From: Lachnospiraceae bacterium
GTDB taxonomy: Bacteria > Bacillota > Clostridia > Lachnospirales > Lachnospiraceae
NCBI GenBank assembly: GCA_031285465.1
Contig: JAITWD010000260.1
Location: 1-5,905, forward strand
Direction of reading: 5' to 3'
Length of the DNA stretch: 5,905 nt
The notes below the pieces were generated by a model that worked only from the letters and a program-made list of their open reading frames with translations, was not told where the DNA came from and did not search any database. The position numbers and the translations under genes were made by a program. Of the stretch, positions 1 through 5,905 are shown piece after piece (positions within the stretch are counted from its first letter, which is position 1; every line of letters starts with the position of its first letter).

Positions 1-2105
1 AAAACCCTGGTCCCCTCCATCTCTTCACCTTGCTCCGATATCCGTGCCGCCCACCGGCAGAATTCCTGCTGGGAATTGACGATGGTCTTGCCTCGTTTGT
101 CGATCTTTTCATAGGCACCCTCGGGGGTCAGACAATGTGCCTTAACATTATCGGCGAGAAGAGTATCAAAAATATAGGTCATCTGTTCCCGCAAAGCCGC
201 CTGCTCGACCGGGTACAGGATCTCCACCCGGCGCTCCAGATTACGTGGCATCCAGTCGGCACTGGAACAATAATACTCCGGACTGCCATCATTTTCAAAG
301 TAAAAAAGACGGCTGTGTTCCAGAAAATTACCGATTATGGAGCGCACCGTGATCCGCCCCTCCATTCCTGCAAGTCCCACCTTCAAACAGCAGATACCAC
401 GCACGATCAAATCGACCTGCACCCCGGCAGTGGCCGCTTTATACAAGGCTTCAATGATCTCCTTGTCACACAACGAATTGATCTTGGCGATCAAATGAGC
501 CGGCCGGTTATTGCGCGCATTACGTCGCTCCCGATCGATCAGATATAAGAAACGTTCCTTCAACCAAAGCGGTGCCAGGGTTAATTTATTCCACAGTAAC
601 GGCTCTGAATAGCCGGACAGCATATTGAAGACCGCCGTTGCGTCCTCGCCCATCGCCGCCCCACAGGTCAGCAGTCCCAGGTCGGTATACTGCCGGGCAG
701 TTACATCATTATAGTTACCGGTCCCTAAGTGAACATAGCGCCGGATGCCTTCCTCCTCACGCCGCACTATCAGGGTGATCTTACAATGGGTCTTAAGTCC
801 GACCAGACCATAGATCACATGACACCCTGCCTTCTCCAGCATCTTTGCCCACACGATGTTCTTTTCCTCATCAAACCGGGCTTTTAATTCCACCAACACC
901 GTCACCTGCTTGCCGTTCTCGGCCGCCTGTGCCAGCGCCGCGATGATAGGCGAATTGCCGCCTACCCGGTAGAGGGTCTGCTTGATCGCCAGCACCTCCG
1001 GATCGTCCGCCGCCTGTTCGATCAGTTCCAGGACCGGTTTAAATTCCTGGAACGGATGGAAGAGCAAAATGTCTCTTTTTCTGATTTCGGCAAAAATATC
1101 CACCGGTCCTAAAAGCCCCGGCACCGGCATCGGCTTGGCATACCCATTTTCCTTTAGATGATCAAACCCTTCCATCCCGTACATCTTCATTAAGAAGGTC
1201 AGATCAAGTGGTCCGTCGATTGCATATATATCCTCCTCACGGATGCTCAATTCCTCGCGGATGATCTGCAAGAGCCTGCCATCCATCGATTCTTCCGCCT
1301 CCAGACGGATGGCCTGACCCCACTGCCGTTTTTTGAGCTGCTTTTCGATCTCTTTTAACAGATCATCGGTCTCGTCCTCCTCTATATTAAGGTCGGCGTT
1401 ACGCATGATCCGAAAATGATGGGCGCACACGATATCGTAATTGAGGAACAATTTATCAATATTACGCTCAATGATCTCCTCCAGTAAAATTACCGCCTTG
1501 CCGCCCGCTTCGTAGGGGAGCACCACGATCCGTGACAATACACTCGGAACTTGAACAGTGGCAAATTCCAACTCCCCTTCCGCCTTTTTGTTGCGCACCA
1601 GTGCGCCAATATTGAGCGATTTATTCCGGATCAGCGGAAAGGGACGGGACGAATCCACCGCCATGGGCGTCAGCACCGGATAGACATTTTCCTCAAAATA
1701 ATTGTCCACATGTTTCGCCTCTGCATCGGTCAGGTCTTCATGCCGTTCGATCACCCGCAACCCCTTCAGGCGTAGTTGCGGCAAAAGTGAGCGGTTGTAA
1801 GTGCTATACTGTTGACCAACCAAGTCATGGGTTGCCCGATAAATCTCCTTAAGCTGTTCTTGCGGGGTCATGCCGGCAATATCGGTCTTATCATAATCCA
1901 TCCCCACCAAGTCCTTTAGGGCGGCAACGCGGATCATGAAAAATTCATCCAGATTGGAGGCGGTGATGCTTAGGAATTTTAACCGCTCAAATAAAGGATT
2001 TTGTTTATCCTTCGCTTCACTTAAAACCCTTTTATTAAATAATAACCAGCTCAGTTCACGATTATCAAAATTAGCATGGCTGGAAAAATCAATTATTTCA
2101 CTCAT
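1..2105 (-). CDS. ppk1: Polyphosphate kinase 1 (3' end cut by window edge)
   Basis: Reversibly transfers the terminal phosphate of ATP to inorganic polyphosphate. From the start at 2105 the frame stays open for 701 codons to the window edge. PPK1 proteins are usually about 690-730 residues, so only the extreme C-terminus should be missing. The N-terminal domain shows RELSWLLFNKRVL and SNLDEFFMIRVA, followed by AVDSSRPFP. The catalytic C1/C2 domains show LYRV (Arg380) and LKARFDEE (Arg410), which match the Mg-binding Arg375 and Arg405 of E. coli. KTHCK gives His440, equivalent to the autophosphorylated E. coli His435. HLGTGNYN gives His459 (E. coli His454), and FLEHSRLF gives His597 (E. coli His592). 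The spacings are the same as in E. coli, so the enzyme should be active. The start is supported by the RELSW alignment and a GGGAGA site (2116-2111) 5 bases upstream. It is probably the last of the visible operon genes. A hairpin lies just upstream of its ribosome-binding site. Confidence 0.97.
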   Translation of the reverse strand, partial: MSEIIDFSSHANFDNRELSWLLFNKRVLSEAKDKQNPLFERLKFLSITASNLDEFFMIRVAALKDLVGMDYDKTDIAGMTPQEQLKEIYRATHDLVGQQYSTYNRSLLPQLRLKGLRVIERHEDLTDAEAKHVDNYFEENVYPVLTPMAVDSSRPFPLIRNKSLNIGALVRNKKAEGELEFATVQVPSVLSRIVVLPYEAGGKAVILLEEIIERNIDKLFLNYDIVCAHHFRIMRNADLNIEEDETDDLLKEIEKQLKKRQWGQAIRLEAEESMDGRLLQIIREELSIREEDIYAIDGPLDLTFLMKMYGMEGFDHLKENGYAKPMPVPGLLGPVDIFAEIRKRDILLFHPFQEFKPVLELIEQAADDPEVLAIKQTLYRVGGNSPIIAALAQAAENGKQVTVLVELKARFDEEKNIVWAKMLEKAGCHVIYGLVGLKTHCKITLIVRREEEGIRRYVHLGTGNYNDVTARQYTDLGLLTCGAAMGEDATAVFNMLSGYSEPLLWNKLTLAPLWLKERFLYLIDRERRNARNNRPAHLIAKINSLCDKEIIEALYKAATAGVQVDLIVRGICCLKVGLAGMEGRITVRSIIGNFLEHSRLFYFENDGSPEYYCSSADWMPRNLERRVEILYPVEQAALREQMTYIFDTLLADNVKAHCLTPEGAYEKIDKRGKTIVNSQQEFCRWAARISEQGEEMEGTRV

Positions 2106-2121
2106 AATATTCTCCCATGCA

Positions 2122-2143
2122 TTTCGCAGATTTATCTGCGAAA
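2122..2143. repeat. Perfect 9-bp hairpin ahead of ppk1
   Basis: TTTCGCAGA (2122-2130) and TCTGCGAAA (2135-2143) form a perfect 9-bp inverted repeat around a 4-base centre (TTTA). On the transcribed minus strand the hairpin ends 5 bases before the ppk1 GGGAGA site and 16 bases before its ATG. Neither strand has a T-run after the stem, so it is not a standard intrinsic terminator. It could affect ppk1 translation or mRNA stability, or be a dyad operator. The structure is visible in the sequence, but the role is inference. Confidence 0.7.
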
Positions 2144-2208
2144 CTGCCTAAATAAGAAATTGAAAAATCTATGATCGCTCAAACTATTTTCATTTGCTCC
2201 CATCGTCT

Positions 2209-3753
2209 TCAATAGGCTCTTTTACGACGAAGCACCGGACGGATACTGAAAACCTCTTCAAAAAAGCCGGTGCGCAGATCAAACAGCCCTTGTTCGAGCG
2301 TAATGCTCTCGGTGGTATCGACCGTCAGCATTAGCTGATCATCCTTTAGGACCGCTTTTAGCTCCCGGCATTTTTGGCGATGACTCCGGTCCAGCCCAGC
2401 AGCCACCCGCAGGATGGCCGTCAGCTTGGCGATTACCAGATAGGACGGTTGATCGATATCCTGATGGCACCCCAGTGTCTCATAATATTCAAATTCCCGA
2501 TAGGCATATTTGACCACATTGGCAACCATCTCCCGCTCTCGGTGGGAGAGGCCGATTATTTCGGTCGCCATGATAATGCTGTAGGCACACTCGCCGGAAT
2601 TGATCATGCTGATATATTTACCGCAATCATGTAATAACGCTGCCAATCGTAGCATTAACCGTTCCCGCTTTCCTAAGCCGTGAACCTTTTTGATGCTGTC
2701 AAAAATAGTAGTCGCCAGCATTTCCAGATTTTCTCCCCGCCGCTTGCTACCTCGATAACGCTTGCTGATATTCTGAGCACAGGCGATGATATCCTGTTCA
2801 AAATCATGGCGTGGCGAAATAATCCGATTACCTTCGGCATACTCATAGGCGATCCCGTCACACAGCGAAGCGCCCGGCGTCCAGATGACCTGCGCCCCCA
2901 TCGTTTGAATGATGTTCCACAAAAGCACACCCGAGATCAACAGCGGCTTCATATTATCGGTCGGTATATCTAACATCTGGGCAAGATCGGAGAAATGGTT
3001 GGTACGAAATACCTTGAGAAAATCCTCCACCACCGACTTGTCAATCCCCCCCTTACCAAGTCCTTTGTCCTTACGTTTCCGGACAATATCCGAAATATAA
3101 TCATCCACAACAATAATATTGACCACTTCTTTGTCGCGTAAAAATAGTTTTTTGTAGGATGCCATCTGCGCATCGACGATCTCAAAGATCATTTCCTCGT
3201 AGTGAGAGGGTAATACGTCCAAATGATTCAGGTGTTCCTGTAAGCGCAATACCCCCAGCCGCAGATTCTGAGTCGACACCAGGGTATCCTGATCAAACAG
3301 GGAAACCTGGATACTGCCCCCGCCGATATCCACAATGGCGGTAGCCTGATCGATAATAGCCTCAAAACCAACCTCCATCCAGGCCGCCGCTTTATAATGA
3401 AGGAAACGCTGCGCCGAATTGCTGAGTACTTCAATCTCAATCCCGGTGCGCATCTTGATCTGATCCAGCAAAATAACCGTGTTATCCGATTCTCTGATGG
3501 CACTGGTGGCGTAAGCCTGATACTCCTCCACCTTGTACCCTTTCATGATCTCACGGTATTCACGTAATATCCGGCACAGCTCCTCGACCCGTTCATATCC
3601 TAATTTTCCGGTGGCATAGGTCTCGGTTCCCATATCAATCCCATACCGGATATGATCAATCTCCCGCATTCCATGCTTTTGTGATACTTCAAAGATCTTC
3701 ATTGCGATCACATATGACCCCACATCGATCGCCGCAAATGTTTTGACCGGCAT
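2209..3753 (-). CDS. Ppx/GppA-family phosphatase-like protein with C-terminal HD domain
   Basis: A 514-residue cytoplasmic protein of the kind often labelled exopolyphosphatase. Residues 5-300 are the Ppx/GppA ASKHA-type ATPase fold, with FAAIDVGS (6-13), ATSAIRES (82-89), VDIGGGS (141-147) and LRLGVLRL (164-171). Residues about 320-460 form an HD-type helical domain: HGLG (His358), LLHDCGK (His375-Asp376) and GLDRSH (Asp455). A short tail ends in a basic RRKRAY. Key E. coli PPX residues are changed: Glu121 aligns with Ala114 (SNSAQRF) and Glu150 with Gln149 (GGGSIQ). The DxGSN loop reads DVGSY, and no ASGT loop is seen. Hydrolysis of polyphosphate or pppGpp is therefore doubtful, and sensing or a divergent activity is possible. 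The start at 3753 has an AGGAGA site (3763-3758) 4 bases upstream. The gene begins 34 bases after the ATPase and is followed by ppk1, which supports a polyphosphate-related role. Family assignment is firm; biochemical activity is not. Confidence 0.9.
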   Translation of the reverse strand: MPVKTFAAIDVGSYVIAMKIFEVSQKHGMREIDHIRYGIDMGTETYATGKLGYERVEELCRILREYREIMKGYKVEEYQAYATSAIRESDNTVILLDQIKMRTGIEIEVLSNSAQRFLHYKAAAWMEVGFEAIIDQATAIVDIGGGSIQVSLFDQDTLVSTQNLRLGVLRLQEHLNHLDVLPSHYEEMIFEIVDAQMASYKKLFLRDKEVVNIIVVDDYISDIVRKRKDKGLGKGGIDKSVVEDFLKVFRTNHFSDLAQMLDIPTDNMKPLLISGVLLWNIIQTMGAQVIWTPGASLCDGIAYEYAEGNRIISPRHDFEQDIIACAQNISKRYRGSKRRGENLEMLATTIFDSIKKVHGLGKRERLMLRLAALLHDCGKYISMINSGECAYSIIMATEIIGLSHREREMVANVVKYAYREFEYYETLGCHQDIDQPSYLVIAKLTAILRVAAGLDRSHRQKCRELKAVLKDDQLMLTVDTTESITLEQGLFDLRTGFFEEVFSIRPVLRRKRAY

Positions 3754-3769
3754 CTTCTCTCCTATCTAC

Positions 3770-3781
3770 CCACTTTAGTGG
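3770..3781. repeat. Small inverted repeat in ATPase/Ppx-HD spacer
   Basis: CCAC (3770-3773) and GTGG (3778-3781) flank a TTTA centre in the 34-base gap between the ATPase stop and the Ppx-HD start, 6 bases upstream of the AGGAGA ribosome-binding site. A stem this short is weak and could be chance. It is listed because the other two spacers also hold hairpins. No T-run follows, so it should not terminate transcription. Confidence 0.3.
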
Positions 3782-3787
3782 ACCTAT

Positions 3788-5164
3788 TCAACCCAAGTAA
3801 TCGATAAATTGTTGGGCAGTGCGTCCCGACAGTCCGCCGTGCGCCAGCTCCCACCGGTCGGCAGCCGCCAGCAGTTCTGCCTCGGTCCATCGAACGACCG
3901 GCATTTCTGCCCTTTCTTGGTCGGCCAACAATGACAACGCTTCACCTTGACCGGCCTCCGGTCGGATGTATCCCTGCCGCTGTGCCAGCTCACTGACGAT
4001 CCGATGATATTCTTTACGACCGGGCGCTCCGAAATAGATGGTTTCTCCAAATCGCGCCGACAGCGACAGCTTCTCCTGAACGGTATCACTTTTATGGAGA
4101 TCGTCCCCCCCATCGGCTTTATCGCTGAACCGCTCCCTGATCAGGTGGCGGCGATTGGAGGTGGCGTAGATCAGCAGGTTGTCCGGTTTCTTTTCCAGAC
4201 CGCCCTCGATCACCGCCTTAAGATATTTATATTCCACCTCAAAGTCTTCAAAACTAAGGTCATCCATATAGAGGATAAATTTGTAGTTCCGGTGCTTGAT
4301 CTGATCCACCACCTCATTTAAAAGACCACATTGATGTTTATATATTTCAATGATCCGCAATCCAGCTTCATAATATTCATTAGCCAGCCCCTTGATACTG
4401 CTTGACTTGCCGGTTCCGGCATCGCCATAGAGCAGACAGTTATTGGCTCCCTTACCCTGTAGAAATGCCTCGGTATTATCGGTCAATTTTTTCTTGGGCA
4501 GCTCATAGCCCACCAAATCGGTTAAGCTGACCACCGTCGGCCGGTAAATCGGTACGATCCGCGCACTCGTCTCTCTCGACTCCACCCGGAAGGTTTGATG
4601 TAAACCAAATTTGCCTACCCCCAGCTGCTGATAGAAAGTCGCCAGCGCATCCCGCATCTCCCGCTCATTAATTGCACCTGCCAATTCACCCGCCAACCTG
4701 CCGATCCGATCACGGATGGTTTCGCCATAGATCTTTCCCGCTGACTGTGCCACCTGATAATCAAGGATCAGTGGCAGCACCGCCGAATCCAGTTCCCTTG
4801 CCATGTCGTCAAGGTCAAGAGTAAACCATCCCCTGATGGTCGCCAGATCATCAAGCACCGCCGTGCTGATCGTGGTGTCGGGCATCCGGTTGTTTTCGCA
4901 GGCAAGGCTAAAGCAATTTTCATGATTAGCCAGCCAATCGGCCAGATAACAATGCCAAAGATTACCTTGAAATCCGGTTTCCTCCGCCCATGAAAAGAGA
5001 TGGTTAAGACACCGTGCCAAGCGTGGTAACGCTTCCCCGCGCTTTGAACCATCCTGATAATTATTTGCCAGCCATAGCATCTGCGGCAAAAGGCCGGTCT
5101 TCTCGCTACCAGCTTTACCGGTTACTTTATCGTTCCGATAAATGATCAATTCCTGTATCTGCAT
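3788..5164 (-). CDS. DUF815-family AAA+ ATPase
   Basis: A 458-residue cytoplasmic P-loop ATPase. Residues about 205-458 match the DUF815 AAA+ family throughout. They show LVGYELPKKKLTDNTEAF (218-235), Walker A GDAGTGKSS (247-255), Walker B ILYMDDLSFE (297-306), LKAVIEGGLE (315-324) and the sensor-1 segment YATSNRRHL (Asn337). A possible arginine finger is Arg371 in LSARFG, and sensor-2 GLSGRTAQQF has Arg448. All nucleotide-handling motifs are intact, so it should hydrolyse ATP, but the cellular substrate of DUF815 proteins is not known to me. The first 200 or so residues form an extension, apparently mostly helical, in which I recognise no domain. No signal peptide or membrane segment is seen. 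The start at 5164 has an AAGGAA site (5178-5173) 8 bases upstream. The gene sits 34 bases before Ppx-HD and upstream of ppk1, so it was probably co-transcribed with them. A link to polyphosphate metabolism is suggested only by position. Confidence 0.92.
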   Translation of the reverse strand: MQIQELIIYRNDKVTGKAGSEKTGLLPQMLWLANNYQDGSKRGEALPRLARCLNHLFSWAEETGFQGNLWHCYLADWLANHENCFSLACENNRMPDTTISTAVLDDLATIRGWFTLDLDDMARELDSAVLPLILDYQVAQSAGKIYGETIRDRIGRLAGELAGAINEREMRDALATFYQQLGVGKFGLHQTFRVESRETSARIVPIYRPTVVSLTDLVGYELPKKKLTDNTEAFLQGKGANNCLLYGDAGTGKSSSIKGLANEYYEAGLRIIEIYKHQCGLLNEVVDQIKHRNYKFILYMDDLSFEDFEVEYKYLKAVIEGGLEKKPDNLLIYATSNRRHLIRERFSDKADGGDDLHKSDTVQEKLSLSARFGETIYFGAPGRKEYHRIVSELAQRQGYIRPEAGQGEALSLLADQERAEMPVVRWTEAELLAAADRWELAHGGLSGRTAQQFIDYLG

Positions 5165-5198
5165 TTTAACCGTTCCTTAATTTAATAATTTAATGATA

Positions 5199-5260
5199 CC
5201 ACGGGTCACAAAGTCATGTTTTTTCATGCAAGCATGAAACACATGACCGCTTGACCCTGG
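5199..5260. repeat. Long imperfect hairpin between pheA and the ATPase gene
   Basis: A nearly symmetric 62-base dyad fills most of the 102-base spacer. From the outside inward the pairs are CCA/TGG (5199-5201 with 5258-5260, one bulged C), GGGTCA/TGACCC (5203-5208 with 5252-5257), a 4x4 internal loop, GTCATGT/ACATGAC (5213-5219 with 5241-5247), a small bulge, then TTTCATG/CATGAAA (5222-5228 with 5233-5239) closed by CAAG. On the transcribed strand the stem is followed by TATCATTAAATTATT, with no T-run, so it is a poor intrinsic terminator. It may be an attenuating or mRNA-processing structure, or a dispersed palindromic repeat. The rest of the spacer is AT-rich and leads into the ATPase ribosome-binding site. 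Confidence 0.7.
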
Positions 5261-5266
5261 TTTCAT

Positions 5267-5905
5267 TTAATAATTACCCAGTATCTTCAGATTGCGCGCC
5301 TCTTCCCGCAACCCGCGCAGCGCATTCTTCACCGCACTATCGCCCAGGTTTCCTTCAAAGTCGATAAAAAACCGGTACTCCCAATCCCGTCCTTCCATCG
5401 GACGGCTCTCGATCCGGTTCATATTCAAATTATTAAAAATAAAATGGGACAGTAAATGATAGAGCGACCCGCTTTCATGCGGCACCTCAAAACAAATGCT
5501 CACCTTCTTTGCCGCCGGCAGGAAAATCTTCTGGTTGGTCACGATAATAAAGCGGGTCGAATTGGATTCCGATTGATTGATCCCACGTGCCAACACCTCA
5601 AGATTATAGATCCGTCCAGCATGTTCACCGGCGATCGCCGCCTGGGTGATATCACCGTCTTCCATTACCTTACGCGCCGCAAAGGCATTATTCTTAAGAC
5701 CGATCTGCTGCCAGCGGGGATACCCGTTTAGGAAACGGGCCGACTGCAACAGCGACTGAGGGTGTGAGTAGATGGTCTTCACATCGGCAACGCTTGCGCC
5801 CGGTACCCCCAACAGACAATGCTCGATCCTAATGATCTGTTCGCCGACAATATAATTTTCAAATTCCACCAACAGATCGTATATCTCACTGACAATCCCC
5901 GCCGT
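5267..5905 (-). CDS. pheA: Prephenate dehydratase with C-terminal ACT domain (5' end outside window)
   Basis: Converts prephenate to phenylpyruvate in phenylalanine biosynthesis. The frame is open from the window edge, so the TTG at 5872 is an internal codon. Upstream of it the edge reads TAGIVSEIYDLL, a conserved dehydratase stretch that lies well inside the protein. In the 212 visible residues, EQIIRIEHCLLG (21-32) and YSHPQSL (56-62) are typical of the catalytic domain. NSTRF carries the TRF catalytic motif (117-119, equivalent to Thr278 of E. coli). The usual STA/NTA-like segment reads NNAFA. Residues about 135-207 are the ACT domain, with GSLYH (146-150) and ESRP (166-169), the two segments that bind phenylalanine, so feedback inhibition is expected. 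The gene ends in TAA at 5269-5267. Whether an N-terminal chorismate mutase domain is fused cannot be told from this window. The following spacer holds a long hairpin, so its co-transcription with the ATPase gene is uncertain. Confidence 0.96.
   Translation of the reverse strand, partial: TAGIVSEIYDLLVEFENYIVGEQIIRIEHCLLGVPGASVADVKTIYSHPQSLLQSARFLNGYPRWQQIGLKNNAFAARKVMEDGDITQAAIAGEHAGRIYNLEVLARGINQSESNSTRFIIVTNQKIFLPAAKKVSICFEVPHESGSLYHLLSHFIFNNLNMNRIESRPMEGRDWEYRFFIDFEGNLGDSAVKNALRGLREEARNLKILGNY

Noticed and set aside
30..548. Plus-strand open frame of 172 codons
   Set aside because: It lies wholly antisense to the conserved C-terminal half of ppk1, has no recognisable protein motif, and shows no Shine-Dalgarno site that I could support.
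2102..2122. Six-codon mini-ORF (MHGRIL) whose TGA overlaps the ppk1 ATG
   Set aside because: An ATGA-type overlap with a leader ORF would be interesting, but the mini-ORF has no ribosome-binding site and its ATG abuts the hairpin stem. It is probably incidental.
2140..2200. Possible promoter ahead of ppk1 (TTGAGC on the minus strand)
   Set aside because: No good -10 box lies at 16-18 bases from it. The evidence is too weak to annotate.
3784..4113. Second minus-strand frame of 109 codons inside the ATPase gene
   Set aside because: It is an out-of-frame reading of the 3' end of the ATPase gene. The in-frame product has clear DUF815 motifs through to its stop.
3947..4321. Plus-strand open frame of 124 codons
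   Set aside because: It is antisense to the Walker B and sensor region of the DUF815 ATPase, whose motifs explain the base pattern. Its translation resembles no known protein.
5165..5215. Possible promoter ahead of the ATPase gene (TTGTGA with a TATTAA-like box about 18 bases downstream)
   Set aside because: Each box matches consensus at only about four of six bases, and the surrounding sequence is AT-rich, so such matches are expected by chance.
5199..5260. Intrinsic terminator for pheA
   Set aside because: The stem is long enough, but no run of T follows it on the transcribed strand, and the stem is broken by internal loops.

Overview
This is a compact, all-minus-strand gene cluster, read right to left. 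The order of transcription is the 3' part of a prephenate dehydratase gene (pheA), a DUF815-family AAA+ ATPase, a Ppx/GppA-family protein with a C-terminal HD domain, and a polyphosphate kinase (ppk1) that runs off the left edge. No gene on the plus strand is credible. The open plus-strand frames all lie antisense to these four well-conserved proteins. No RNA gene, mobile element, CRISPR array or tRNA was seen.

The protein types suggest a Gram-positive anaerobe of the class Clostridia (Bacillota), perhaps near the Lachnospiraceae or Eubacteriaceae. The evidence is the form of the Ppx-HD protein, the long DUF815 protein with its N-terminal extension, and strong purine-rich Shine-Dalgarno sites. 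This placement is from memory of the families and is only moderately certain.

Layout, right to left: pheA (5905 to 5267, 5' end outside the window); a 102-base spacer holding a long imperfect hairpin; the DUF815 ATPase (5164 to 3788); a 34-base spacer; the Ppx-HD gene (3753 to 2209); a 103-base spacer with a perfect 9-bp hairpin just ahead of the ppk1 ribosome-binding site; and ppk1 (2105 to beyond base 1, probably lacking only its last few to about 30 codons). No convincing U-tract terminator is visible at any junction, so co-transcription of at least the ATPase, Ppx-HD and ppk1 genes is likely.

Functionally, ppk1 makes inorganic polyphosphate from ATP, and the neighbouring Ppx/GppA-like protein would be expected to degrade or sense polyphosphate or (p)ppGpp. 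The most interesting point is that this Ppx-like protein keeps the ASKHA fold signature but has lost both glutamates that serve catalysis or metal binding in E. coli PPX, and several phosphate-binding loops have diverged. It may therefore be a polyphosphate or nucleotide sensor, with or without HD-domain activity, rather than a standard exopolyphosphatase. The DUF815 ATPase next to it has intact Walker motifs and no known substrate, which makes it a candidate partner in polyphosphate physiology. pheA looks like an ordinary amino-acid biosynthesis neighbour.
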